Assembly (NCBI GenBank): GCA_041488155.1
Contig: JBGPOS010000093.1
Location: 1-10,194 of the forward strand
DNA from: JBGPOS01 sp041488155
Lineage (GTDB): Bacteria; Chloroflexota; Dehalococcoidia; Tepidiformales; Tepidiformaceae
Reading direction: 5' to 3'
DNA: 10,194 nucleotides
Of the stretch, positions 1 through 6,664 are shown one piece after another. Both the position numbers and the translations under genes were made by a program. Within the stretch, counting starts at the first letter, position 1, and every line of letters begins with the position of its first letter. Under the pieces are notes generated by a model. The model was given only the letters and a program-made list of their open reading frames with translations, ran no database searches and was not told the DNA's origin.

Positions 1-261
1 CGCCTCGTCCGCGACGGCGAACTGCCAGCGGGCGTCATCGCCGGACACTTCGCCGTCACCCGGCCCGCCATCTCCCAGCACCTCAAGGTGCTGAGGGAGG
101 CAGGGCTCGTCGTCGAACGACGCGAAGGCACCCGGCGGCTCTACCGCGCCCGGCCGGAGGGGCTCGAAGAGCTGCGCACGTTCCTCGAAGACATGTGGGA
201 CGACAGCCTGGCGCGCCTCCAGGCCGCCGCAGAACACCACGAAAGGACGATTCAGACATGA
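1..261 (+). CDS. ArsR-family HTH transcriptional repressor, C-terminal part (5' end outside window)
   Basis: An open frame enters from the left edge and ends in TGA at 259-261, giving 86 visible residues. Residues about 10-37 form the winged helix-turn-helix: the recognition helix carries TRPAISQHLKVLREAGLV, the signature of ArsR/SmtB proteins. The wing follows (VERREGTRRLYRA, 38-50), then a C-terminal helix. The TGA overlaps the ATG of the next gene (ATGA, 258-261), so the two are translationally coupled. ArsR proteins next to SRPBCC genes are usually DNA-binding autorepressors of their own small operon rather than classic arsenic sensors. The metal-binding part of the protein, if any, lies outside the window, so the inducer cannot be judged. 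Family call is firm; target is inference. Confidence 0.9.
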   Translation, partial: RLVRDGELPAGVIAGHFAVTRPAISQHLKVLREAGLVVERREGTRRLYRARPEGLEELRTFLEDMWDDSLARLQAAAEHHERTIQT

Positions 262-1187
262 CCCAGGCCACGGCAACCGGCGTTATCGAACGCGAACTGC
301 GCATAGCGGCGCGCCCGGAAACGGTGTTCCCCTTCTTCACCGACCCGGAAAAACTCGTGCAGTGGATGGCCCGCAAGGCCACCCTCGACGCTCGCCCCGG
401 AGGCGTGTTCCGCGTCGACTACAACGGCTTCGACATCATGCGCGGCGAGTACCTCGAGGTTTCGCCCCCGAACCGTGTCGTCTTCACCTGGGGCTGGGAG
501 AGCGAAGGCAACTCCGTCCCACCGGGCGCCTCCCGTGTGGAAGTCACGCTCACCGCCGACGGGGCAGGCACGCTCCTGCGAATGGTCCACTCCGGGCTCC
601 CCGAGCCCACGGTCTCCTCTCACATCGAGGGCTGGGACCACTTCCTGCCACGGCTGGCCATACGGAGCGCCGGCGGCGACCCTGGCAAAGACGAGTGGGC
701 TCCCCGCGAAGCCGAGCTGCTCGCAGCCGCCCTCAAGGACTCGCTAAACGAGCTCCGTTCGCTCGTCACGGGGTGCTCCGAGGCGGCCTGGCAGGGGGAC
801 TCCCCCGCCGAACAGTGGCCCGTTCGGGTCACAGCAGACCACGTCGTCCAGCACCTGGGACTCGTCGACGTCGCGCTCGTGATGGCGGCTGGCCAACCGT
901 CACCGATCGCCGGGATGGCGGCGTCCGACGTCGACGCGCAGAACGTCGCCCACCTGACCTCGGCTGCCGGGGTCACGCGGGCCGAAGTCCTTTCAGCGAT
1001 AGCGGGCCGGGGCAAGGAAGCCGTCGCTGCCCTGCGCGCTCTCAGTGACGAAGCCCTCGACCGTTCAGAGGCCATGAAGTTCGCCAACGGCGCCCCGCTG
1101 AGCGTCCGCCAGATCGTCCAGGGCCCGCTGCTCTCAGACGTGGCTGACCACGTCGCCAGCATCCGTGCGGCCATCCATCCCGTATAA
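258..1187 (+). CDS. SRPBCC (AHSA1-like) domain fused to a DinB-like C-terminal domain
   Basis: The protein has 309 residues when started at the ATG at 258, which overlaps the ArsR stop and has a GAAAGGA ribosome site at 241-247. An in-frame extension to 195 would run through the ArsR coding end and is rejected. Residues about 10-135 match the SRPBCC/AHSA1 helix-grip fold: ARPETVFPFFTDPEKLVQWM, then a GEYLEVSPPNRVVFTWGW strand pair and the late GWDHFLPRL helix. Residues about 150-305 look like a DinB/mycothiol-dependent-type four-helix bundle, with candidate metal ligands H195 and H199 (DHVVQHL) and H298 (ADHVASI). AHSA1 proteins usually end near 150 residues, so this is a two-domain fusion. 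SRPBCC domains bind hydrophobic ligands and DinB-like domains include thiol transferases, so a role in handling a small hydrophobic or thiol-linked compound is possible. The substrate is unknown. Confidence 0.85.
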   Translation: MTQATATGVIERELRIAARPETVFPFFTDPEKLVQWMARKATLDARPGGVFRVDYNGFDIMRGEYLEVSPPNRVVFTWGWESEGNSVPPGASRVEVTLTADGAGTLLRMVHSGLPEPTVSSHIEGWDHFLPRLAIRSAGGDPGKDEWAPREAELLAAALKDSLNELRSLVTGCSEAAWQGDSPAEQWPVRVTADHVVQHLGLVDVALVMAAGQPSPIAGMAASDVDAQNVAHLTSAAGVTRAEVLSAIAGRGKEAVAALRALSDEALDRSEAMKFANGAPLSVRQIVQGPLLSDVADHVASIRAAIHPV

Positions 1188-1204
1188 ACTGGGCAGTCGC
1201 CCTC

Positions 1205-1210
1205 AAGGAG
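1205..1210 (+). promoter_or_regulatory. Ribosome binding site of first VOC gene
   Basis: AAGGAG lies 6 bases before the ATG at 1217 and supports that start. No promoter is visible in the 29-base gap after the SRPBCC gene, so the VOC gene is probably read from the arsR operon. Confidence 0.7.
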
Positions 1211-1216
1211 AAAAGA

Positions 1217-1555
1217 ATGAGCAACCCGGTCGTGCATTTCGAAGTCGTCGGCAAGGATGCCAAGAAGCTGGGCGCCTACTACAGCTCGCTCTTCGGCTGG
1301 AACGTCGACGCCAACAACCCCATGAACTACGGGATGGTCGCTGCGGGCGAAGGCGGCATCGCCGGCGGCATCGGTGAGGGTGAAAGCAACCTCGTCACCT
1401 TCTACGTACAGGTCGATGACCCGCAGAAGTACCTCGACCAGGCCGTCAAGCTCGGCGGGAAGGTCGTGATGCCCGTGATGGCCATCCCCGGGGCCGTCAC
1501 GATGGCCCAATTCTCCGACCCCGAGGGACACGTCATCGGCCTAGTCAAGGCATAA
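1217..1555 (+). CDS. VOC (glyoxalase/bleomycin-resistance fold) family protein, copy 1
   Basis: This 112-residue protein is the size of a single VOC module pair (two beta-alpha-beta-beta-beta units). It opens with NPVVHFEVVGKDAKKLGAYY and the segment SLFGWNVD, and ends with FSDPEGHVIGLVKA; both are hallmarks of the VOC superfamily. H8 near the N-terminus and the E of DPEGH near the C-terminus sit where VOC enzymes often place metal ligands. The family covers glyoxalase I, ring-cleaving dioxygenases and antibiotic-binding proteins, so the substrate cannot be read from sequence. It follows the SRPBCC gene by 29 bases with its own good ribosome site, consistent with one operon under ArsR control. 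A paralog lies 127 bases downstream. Confidence 0.88.
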   Translation: MSNPVVHFEVVGKDAKKLGAYYSSLFGWNVDANNPMNYGMVAAGEGGIAGGIGEGESNLVTFYVQVDDPQKYLDQAVKLGGKVVMPVMAIPGAVTMAQFSDPEGHVIGLVKA

Positions 1556-1682
1556 GTCCTCGACGCCTCGGCCAGAACATCGTGGAGCGGATCGATAACT
1601 CCAGGGCGACATGCTCGGGCGCCCGCCGAGCGGTTAATCGTCCCGGGCGGATACACTTGTCCCTTCCAACAGGAGGGACGGC
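1556..1682 (+). other. Spacer between the two VOC genes, with a short hairpin
   Basis: The 127-base gap contains a 5-bp stem (CTCGG 1614-1618 with CCGAG 1626-1630) with a GC-rich loop and no T run, so it is a weak terminator candidate at best. No convincing promoter was found; a TACACT at 1652-1657 lacks a properly spaced -35. A strong AGGAGG at 1671-1676 serves the next gene. Confidence 0.4.
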
Positions 1683-2042
1683 ATGGGCACGAGCAACCCG
1701 GTGGTCTACTGGGAGATCGCTGGCGGCGACTACGCTGCGCTCCGCGGCTTCTACGAGGGGATCTTCGACTGGAAGCTGAGCTCCGAAGAAGGGGCTCGCT
1801 ACAGCGCCGTCGACGCCCGCGATAAGGATGACGGCTTCGGGCTGAACGGCGGCGCCGGCCAGGTGCGGGGCGACGGCTGGGTCGCTGTCTACGTCCGGGT
1901 CAAGGATCCGCAGGTCACACTCGACGAGGTGGTCAAGCGCGGCGGCAAGGTCATTCGCGGCGTGACTGACCGGCCGGGTCAGGCCACGACCGCCCTGTTC
2001 GCCGACCCCGAGGGACACGTCATCGGGCTGGTCAAAGCCTAG
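1683..2042 (+). CDS. VOC family protein, copy 2
   Basis: This 119-residue VOC protein is a paralog of the gene just upstream: it opens with SNPVVYWEIAGGDYAALRGFY and closes with FADPEGHVIGLVKA, against the matching segments of copy 1. A 25-base stretch at the 3' ends is identical at DNA level (1515-1539 and 2002-2026), pointing to a tandem duplication. Copy 2 has a longer middle with a charged loop (about residues 33-50, ARYSAVDARDKDDG) that would line the binding pocket, so the two may bind different ligands or form a mixed dimer. The start ATG has a near-perfect AGGAGG 6 bases upstream. Substrate unknown. Confidence 0.88.
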   Translation: MGTSNPVVYWEIAGGDYAALRGFYEGIFDWKLSSEEGARYSAVDARDKDDGFGLNGGAGQVRGDGWVAVYVRVKDPQVTLDEVVKRGGKVIRGVTDRPGQATTALFADPEGHVIGLVKA

Positions 2043-2070
2043 CCTGGCCGCCGGGGCTGAACGAGAACGC

Positions 2071-2598
2071 TTAGCCGCCGCTCGTGTAGGTACCGACGTC
2101 GCGCCAGACGAGCTGCGCGCCGGAATGCCCGGCGGCGATCATCGCGAACACAGCGATGACCGCCGGGATTAGCACGACGACGTAGGCCGCACCGGGCGCC
2201 CAGCGGGGCAGTGCGGGCAGGCGCGCGGGGATCATGATCCGGCGGCTCCACCAGTCGACGGCGAGCAGGCCAACAGCCCCGAATGCGAGGAGCGCCGCCC
2301 AGATCATCGCTGCGTCGCCCTGCTGCGGGTGCTCTCCGAAGCTGGGTCGTCTCGCTCCGGCCGCCCTCGCCGCCGAGCGGACGCTCGCCTGGAGCGGCTC
2401 GCCGCTCTCTTTCGCGAGGAATGCGAAGCCAGCTGCGGTCACGGCAAGGAGGGCGAGCGGCAGCAGGTAGGATCGCCGCCAGCTGGCGCGCCAGCCGATG
2501 AGAGCAACCCCGAGCGCAGCCAGCGGCACGAGGACGACCGCGGCGTGGACGAGGAGGGCGTGGGCGGGAAGCCCGAAGAGGTCGGTGAGGAGATACAC
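2071..2598 (-). CDS. DUF2231 family integral membrane protein
   Basis: The protein has 175 residues and starts with GTG at 2598-2596; no strong ribosome site precedes it, so the start is the weakest part of the call. Four hydrophobic segments are visible at about 11-35, 44-61, 97-115 and 137-157. Family marks are LPAHALLVHAAVVLVPLAAL at the N-terminus and GHSGAQLVW (157-165) after the last helix. Conserved histidines H13, H18, H90 and H158 flank the membrane, which in this family is compatible with haem or metal binding, though the function of DUF2231 is not established. It converges on the second VOC gene with only 28 bases between stops, and is divergent from the exporter gene. Confidence 0.82.
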   Translation of the reverse strand: MYLLTDLFGLPAHALLVHAAVVLVPLAALGVALIGWRASWRRSYLLPLALLAVTAAGFAFLAKESGEPLQASVRSAARAAGARRPSFGEHPQQGDAAMIWAALLAFGAVGLLAVDWWSRRIMIPARLPALPRWAPGAAYVVVLIPAVIAVFAMIAAGHSGAQLVWRDVGTYTSGG

Positions 2599-2783
2599 GC
2601 GGCGGTCCCGGCGGGCGGAGTCTCGGATCTGAGAGTACCTCGACGGCAGGGAATGAACCCCTCCGATAGTAAGCCCAGGGTTAACGGTATGCCCGGTTAG
2701 CCGGTAGGATGGAGGTGTCGGGGTCTCGAACGTCAGTGTGAACGGGGCGACCGGCCAGTCCTTTCAGTCGAGGATGAACGTCG
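2599..2783 (+). promoter_or_regulatory. Divergent intergenic region with candidate exporter promoter
   Basis: This 185-base gap separates the DUF2231 gene (-) and the exporter gene (+). On the + strand TTAACG (2681-2686) and TAGGAT (2705-2710) are 18 bases apart, a plausible housekeeping promoter for the exporter. Two near-identical direct repeats cover it: GGTTAACGGTA (2679-2689) and GGTTAGCCGGTA (2695-2706), spaced so that a bound repressor would block polymerase. GAGGA at 2770-2774 is the exporter ribosome site, 9 bases before its ATG. No clear promoter for DUF2231 was found on the other strand. Confidence 0.4.
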
Positions 2784-4376
2784 ATGGCGACGGCGACCCT
2801 GGAACGACAGACGACCGCAGCGGCACCGGCCCGGCTGACGCACCGCCAGATTCTCATCGTCTTCAGCGGGCTGCAGCTGGGCATGCTCCTCGCGGCCCTG
2901 GACCAGACGATAGTCTCGACGGCGTTGCCGACGATCGTCGGGGACCTTGGAGGGCTGAACCACCTCTCCTGGGTGGTCACAGCCTACCTGCTGACGTCGA
3001 CTGCGGCGGTGCCGCTCTACGGCAAGATCAGCGACCTCTACGGCCGGAAGATCGTCTTCCAGGTGGCGATTATCACGTTCCTGGTCGGGTCAGTCGCGTC
3101 CGGGGCGGCGCAGTCGATGTTGATGCTGGTGATCGCCCGCGGGCTCCAGGGCGTCGGCGGCGGCGGCCTGATGGCGATGAGCATGATCATCATCGGCGAC
3201 ATCATCTCCCCGCGTGAGCGCGGCCGGTACCAGGGCTACATGGGGGCGACGTTCGCGGCGGCAAGTGTGATCGGTCCGCTGGTCGGCGGTTTCTTCACCG
3301 ATAGCATCTCCTGGCGGTGGATCTTCTACATCAACATCCCGCTGGGGCTGGTCGCCCTGGTGGTCACCTCCTCGGTGCTCAACCTGCCGTTTGCGCGTCG
3401 AGAACACGCAGTCGACTACGTGGGGTCGGCGCTGATGGTGGCGGGGGTGAGCTGTCTCTTGTTGGTGGCTGTCTGGGGCGGAAACGAGTACGACTGGAGT
3501 TCGCCGCGGATCGCCGTGCTCGCGGCAACAGGGCTCGTGCTCCTGGCGGGGTTCACCTGGTGGGAAGGGCGAGTGGCGGAACCGATCCTGCCGCTGAGGC
3601 TCTTCCGTGGGGCAGTGTTCAACGTCGCGACCGGCGTCAGTTTCCTCGTCGGGCTGGCGATGTTCGGGGCGATGATTTTCCTGCCGGTCTACTTCCAGAT
3701 CGTCACCGGCGCTTCGGCTACCCGTTCGGGCCTCCTGATGATCCCGATGGTCGTTGGCATGATGACGACTTCGATCTCCTCCGGCAGGTGGATTACCCGG
3801 ACGGGCAGGTACAAGGCCTTCCCGATCCTCGGCGCCGGGTTAACGACGGTCGGGCTGCTCCTGCTTTCCCGCCTGGACGTCGACACGACCCGGACGGAGT
3901 CGGCGCTCTACATGATCGTGCTCGGAAGCGGGTTGGGCTTCCTGATGCAGACCCTTGTCCTCGTCGTGCAGAACGCGGTTTCCCACTCCGACCTAGGCGC
4001 CGCCACCTCCGGGGTGACCTTCTTCCGGTCTATCGGGGGAACGTTCGGCGTGGCGATCTTTGGGACGATCATGAACAACAGGCTCGACTACTACGTGCCG
4101 CGGAACGTGCCGGCCGACGTGCTGGCGCGCCTGGGGTCGCCATCGGGGAGCACCCTCGGACGCAGCCGGGTGGTGATCAGCAAGCTACCCGACCTGGCCC
4201 GCACAGGCGTCATCCAGTCTTTCGCAGATTCGCTCCACGTCGTGTTCCTGTCAGCCGTGCCGCTTGCGTTGATCGCCTTCGGGCTGACGTGGTTCCTGCG
4301 AGAGGTGCCCCTGCGGGAGGACGTGGCCGTCGGGAACGTTCCCGACCCCGAGGCAGGGACGCTCCCAGGCGAATAG
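2784..4376 (+). CDS. MFS multidrug exporter, DHA2 family (EmrB/QacA type, 14 TM)
   Basis: The 530-residue length and 14 hydrophobic segments fit the drug:H+ antiporter-2 family in the cytoplasmic membrane. Visible motifs are LDQTIVSTALPTIVGDL (39-55) with the family's membrane aspartate D40, motif A GKISDLYGRK (80-89), motif B ARGLQGVGGGG with R119, motif C-like GPLVGGFF (164-171), and WRWIFYINIPLG (178-189), a DHA2 signature. The C-terminus ends in a short acidic cytoplasmic tail. The ATG at 2784 has GAGGA 9 bases upstream. No membrane-fusion (EmrA-like) partner is adjacent, so it probably works alone as in Gram-positive QacA-like pumps. The substrate cannot be told from sequence; toxic hydrophobic compounds are typical of the family. 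Confidence 0.93.
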   Translation: MATATLERQTTAAAPARLTHRQILIVFSGLQLGMLLAALDQTIVSTALPTIVGDLGGLNHLSWVVTAYLLTSTAAVPLYGKISDLYGRKIVFQVAIITFLVGSVASGAAQSMLMLVIARGLQGVGGGGLMAMSMIIIGDIISPRERGRYQGYMGATFAAASVIGPLVGGFFTDSISWRWIFYINIPLGLVALVVTSSVLNLPFARREHAVDYVGSALMVAGVSCLLLVAVWGGNEYDWSSPRIAVLAATGLVLLAGFTWWEGRVAEPILPLRLFRGAVFNVATGVSFLVGLAMFGAMIFLPVYFQIVTGASATRSGLLMIPMVVGMMTTSISSGRWITRTGRYKAFPILGAGLTTVGLLLLSRLDVDTTRTESALYMIVLGSGLGFLMQTLVLVVQNAVSHSDLGAATSGVTFFRSIGGTFGVAIFGTIMNNRLDYYVPRNVPADVLARLGSPSGSTLGRSRVVISKLPDLARTGVIQSFADSLHVVFLSAVPLALIAFGLTWFLREVPLREDVAVGNVPDPEAGTLPGE

Positions 4377-4507
4377 TCCCCCACAGGTAGCCGCGGCCGT
4401 CTCTGGCCGCTGCACGGGCTCCAACTCCCCTCATGGCGGCCGCCACCGCATCGAAGCCCGGCGAATAGGTCCCCTACAGGTAGCCGGGGCCGCCCCGGGC
4501 CGCTGCA
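4368..4507 (+). repeat. Imperfect 48-bp direct repeat with hairpins, copying the exporter's stop and terminator
   Basis: Copy A is 4368-4414 and copy B is 4460-4507, 92 bases apart. Both begin GGCGAATAG, which in copy A is the last codons and stop of the exporter gene, and both end GGCCGCTGCA. They differ at five positions plus one inserted base. Copy A folds as GCGGCC/GGCCGC (4393-4398 with 4405-4410, loop 6). Copy B folds as CCGGGG/CCCCGG (4484-4489 with 4493-4498, loop 3). So each copy keeps a GC hairpin by different pairing. They probably serve as terminators between the convergent exporter and lipoprotein genes, although neither has a T run. Confidence 0.75.
4434..4445. repeat. 12-bp perfect palindrome
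   Basis: TGGCGGCCGCCA lies between the two hairpin copies in the convergent intergenic region. It may add to the termination structures or be a by-product of the GGCC-rich composition. Confidence 0.4.
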
Positions 4508-4576
4508 TTGCCACCGCCGCTTCGGCCATGGGCCGTGCGTCTTCGTCCACCTGGCCCGGCGGCGGGGCCGCGCGGC

Positions 4577-4631
4577 AGGCCCTCTAGTACAGGCCCTCTA
4601 GTACAGGCCCTCTAGTACAGGCCCTCTAGTA
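4577..4631. repeat. 14-bp tandem repeat, 3.9 copies, overlapping a gene's stop codon
   Basis: Unit AGGCCCTCTAGTAC repeats exactly at 4577, 4591 and 4605, and a fourth copy of 13 bases (4619-4631) runs into the lipoprotein gene. The TAG stop of that gene (4628-4626 on the - strand) is the CTA inside the fourth unit, so each further unit carries another TACTAG. The exact identity of the units suggests recent slippage expansion. Confidence 0.9.
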
Positions 4632-5141
4632 GTTGTAACCGTTGTTGTTGCTGTCGGCCGACGAGGCTGCGAGCTTGGCCGCGAACCAGACGCCACCCAC
4701 CCCTTCGCCGTTGGCCTCGCCAGCCGCCTTGTCCACTGAGTACCGGTACAGCGGCTGGCCGTTGTAGGTCAGTTGCTTCGCCCCGTCGTCACGCGTGATC
4801 GTGGCGAAATTGCCAGTCACGCCTGACGGCTTCTCCGGTAGCGTCGCCGCGGTCGTCGTCAGGGGCGGCCAGAGGGTGGCGCAGCTTTCGTTGCAGGCGC
4901 TCTTGCCGCCCGTGTCAACCTTGAAGGTGTACAGCGTCTTGCCCTGCGAATCGGTCAGCACCTTGCCCACCTTCGCAGCCTCGCCGACTTTGACCAACGC
5001 CACGCCCCCAGCCGCCGGGCTCGAACTCTTGCTAGACGAACTGCCGTAGCCATCGTCACCCCCGCACCCGACGGCCAGCATCGTTCCCGCCGCCGCCACG
5101 GCCACGAGGGCCAGCGACCAGCCTCGAGCCATCTTTCGCAT
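4626..5141 (-). CDS. Secreted lipoprotein with COG4315 repeats (Lipoprotein_15 type)
   Basis: Started at the ATG at 5141-5139, the protein has 171 residues and a GGGGGGA ribosome site about 5 bases upstream; longer in-frame starts, including a TTG at 5186, lack one and would push the signal peptide inward. The first 25 residues are a lipoprotein signal (MRKMARGWSL, hydrophobic core, LAVGC) with C26 as the lipidated cysteine, followed by a Ser-rich linker (33-41). Two copies of the secreted repeat follow: about 57-94 (VLTDSQGKTLYTF, C83, C87, ATLWPPL) and about 113-153 (LTYNGQPLYRYSVD, GGVWFA). The tail is Asn/Tyr-rich (NNNGYNY). The family is anchored outside the membrane and has no settled function. 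C83 and C87 could form a disulfide or ligate a metal. Confidence 0.88.
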   Translation of the reverse strand: MRKMARGWSLALVAVAAAGTMLAVGCGGDDGYGSSSSKSSSPAAGGVALVKVGEAAKVGKVLTDSQGKTLYTFKVDTGGKSACNESCATLWPPLTTTAATLPEKPSGVTGNFATITRDDGAKQLTYNGQPLYRYSVDKAAGEANGEGVGGVWFAAKLAASSADSNNNGYNY

Positions 5142-5239
5142 CGCGTCCCCCCACTGTTGGTGCTCTTCCATAGCTACGCGCGCCAACCACCGGCGGATGC
5201 CAAACGAGGCTTTACGCGGGCGACTTCAGGAGATCGGGG
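5142..5239 (-). other. Short intergenic gap with no clear signal
   Basis: Ninety-eight bases lie between the HD-GYP stop and the lipoprotein start on the same strand. Apart from the lipoprotein ribosome site I see no convincing terminator or promoter, so co-transcription is possible. Confidence 0.3.
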
Positions 5240-6553
5240 CTAGGCGGCGGCGACCGGAACTGGCGCGGAGGTCAGCCCACGCTCCGGCGCGGGCTCTGCC
5301 TCGAAGCCCTCCCAGCCTTTGTACCGGAAGAAGGCCCTGACGATCGCCGGGTCGAGCTGCGTGCCGGCGGCGCGCACCATCTCTTCGCGCGCGAACTCCT
5401 CGGAGAGCGCGGCGCGGTACACACGCGTCGACGTGATCGCGTCGTACGTGTCGGCGACCGCGATGATCCGAGCTCCGAGCGGGATGTCCTCGCCCTTGAG
5501 CTTCAGGGGGTAGCCTGTCCCGTTCCACCGCTCGTGGTGGTGGCGAATGTAGCCGGTCCCCGGCCGGAAGTCCGGGAAGCGAGCCGTGAGGCGGGCCCCG
5601 ATGTCGGGGTGCTGCTGAATCTCCGCGAATTCGTCGTCTGTGAGACGCCCCGGCTTGAGGAGGACGGCATCGCGCACTCCGACCTTGCCTACGTCGTGGA
5701 CGCGGGCCGCGGACACGATCTCGTCGGTGAGGTCCTCCGAGAACCCGAGCTGCCCGCAGATGCTCCGGGAATGGGCGGCGACGCGAATCGAGTGCTCGAA
5801 CGTGTAGGGATTGCGGATGTCGACCACGTCGGCAAGGGCCTCCACCGCCTCGCGCGTCTGGATGCGCAGCGTCACATGGTCCCGCATCCCGCGGTAGAAC
5901 ACGACTACAGGGAAGACGAGGAGCGGCAGGAACCAGAGGTAGTAGCTCCCGGCAAGAGCGACGGCGAAGCCGGAGGCGTAGAGGGCCAGGTCGGGCGGGA
6001 TGTCGGCCCGGTTGCGGAACCAGTCGCGGAGGACGGCGTTGCCAAGCTGGGCCGTGACGACCGCCAGCAGCAGGGCGTCGTACAGGACGAACATCGCGGC
6101 CGCCGCCAGAGGCACCGACCAGAACACCCGCGCTTCGGCCGAAGCGAGCGGCTGGCCGCCTCCGACCACATCAAAGACGACGCATCCGGCGAGGACCGCG
6201 ATGAGCGCCTGGGAGGCGTTGAAGACAGTTTGCTTCACGTTGCGGAAGCCAGGCCCTTTGCGCGCCCATTCGGCGCCCGCCATGCTCCCGCCCGCGACCA
6301 GGGCCGCGAGGAAGGGAGGCAGCAACAACGCAGCGGCGAACAGCGGGGCGCTGTTCACCACGAGCTTGCGGCGGTAGGCGATGTGCAATGGAAAGAGCCG
6401 TGCACCCGCGATCATCGGCGCCAGGAGACTGGCCGCCGCCAGGTCGTGCGCGTCCGGCGCAGCGCTCTGCATCGCGGCCGCTATGAGGCCGCCGGCGGCC
6501 ACGGCGAAAACCGCCGCGACTACCAACCTCACATGCTGTTTACGCCTGTCCAT
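5240..6553 (-). CDS. Membrane-anchored HD-GYP domain protein, probable c-di-GMP phosphodiesterase
   Basis: The 437-residue protein starts at ATG 6553-6551 with AGGGAGA (6566-6560) 6 bases upstream. Residues about 8-220 are an N-terminal membrane region with roughly six or seven hydrophobic segments, likely a MASE-type sensor. Residues about 232-415 are a complete HD-GYP domain: EHSIRVAAHS, catalytic HD at 286-287 in HDVGKVGVRDAVLLKPG, HP at 315-316, HHHERWNGTGYP (338-349) with the defining GYP, and ADTYDAITSTR (367-377) with D368. The known reaction of the family is hydrolysis of c-di-GMP to pGpG or GMP at a two- or three-iron centre. All key ligands are present, so it should be active. It lies next to a c-di-GMP riboswitch gene, but a strong terminator between them suggests separate transcripts. 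Confidence 0.93.
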   Translation of the reverse strand: MDRRKQHVRLVVAAVFAVAAGGLIAAAMQSAAPDAHDLAAASLLAPMIAGARLFPLHIAYRRKLVVNSAPLFAAALLLPPFLAALVAGGSMAGAEWARKGPGFRNVKQTVFNASQALIAVLAGCVVFDVVGGGQPLASAEARVFWSVPLAAAAMFVLYDALLLAVVTAQLGNAVLRDWFRNRADIPPDLALYASGFAVALAGSYYLWFLPLLVFPVVVFYRGMRDHVTLRIQTREAVEALADVVDIRNPYTFEHSIRVAAHSRSICGQLGFSEDLTDEIVSAARVHDVGKVGVRDAVLLKPGRLTDDEFAEIQQHPDIGARLTARFPDFRPGTGYIRHHHERWNGTGYPLKLKGEDIPLGARIIAVADTYDAITSTRVYRAALSEEFAREEMVRAAGTQLDPAIVRAFFRYKGWEGFEAEPAPERGLTSAPVPVAAA

Positions 6554-6559
6554 CGTTCG

Positions 6560-6566
6560 TCTCCCT
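6560..6566 (-). promoter_or_regulatory. Ribosome binding site of HD-GYP gene
   Basis: On the minus strand AGGGAGA precedes ATG 6553 by 6 bases and fixes the start. No clear promoter for this gene was found in 6567-6620. Confidence 0.65.
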
Positions 6567-6620
6567 GTGCGGACTGTCTCACCGCCGGCGGACGGCCGTG
6601 CCGCCCACTGGCCAGGGGAC

Positions 6621-6657
6621 GTCAGGCGGAGCCGAGAGGAGTTCGGCTCCGCCTGAC
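6621..6657 (-). terminator. Perfect 15-bp hairpin after the secreted protein gene
   Basis: GTCAGGCGGAGCCGA (6621-6635) pairs perfectly with 6643-6657 around a 7-base loop. It starts 8 bases past the stop of the secreted protein gene (6665) and 68 bases before the HD-GYP ATG. There is no T run, so it may act as a hairpin terminator typical of GC-rich genomes, or protect the 3' end of the messenger. Confidence 0.75.
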
Positions 6658-6664
6658 AGCTGAA

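Noticed and set aside
195..257. N-terminal extension of the SRPBCC gene
   Set aside because: It runs inside the ArsR coding end in another frame, has no family similarity, and the ATG at 258 has a ribosome site and an ATGA overlap.
620..1531. Minus-strand open frame of 303 codons
   Set aside because: It is antisense to the SRPBCC and VOC genes; the translation shows only reversed composition of those genes.
3317..4390. Open frame of 357 codons inside the exporter
   Set aside because: It is a second-frame shadow of the MFS gene, with no domain pattern or ribosome site.
4577..4631. CRISPR array
   Set aside because: The 14-bp units are directly adjacent with no spacers.
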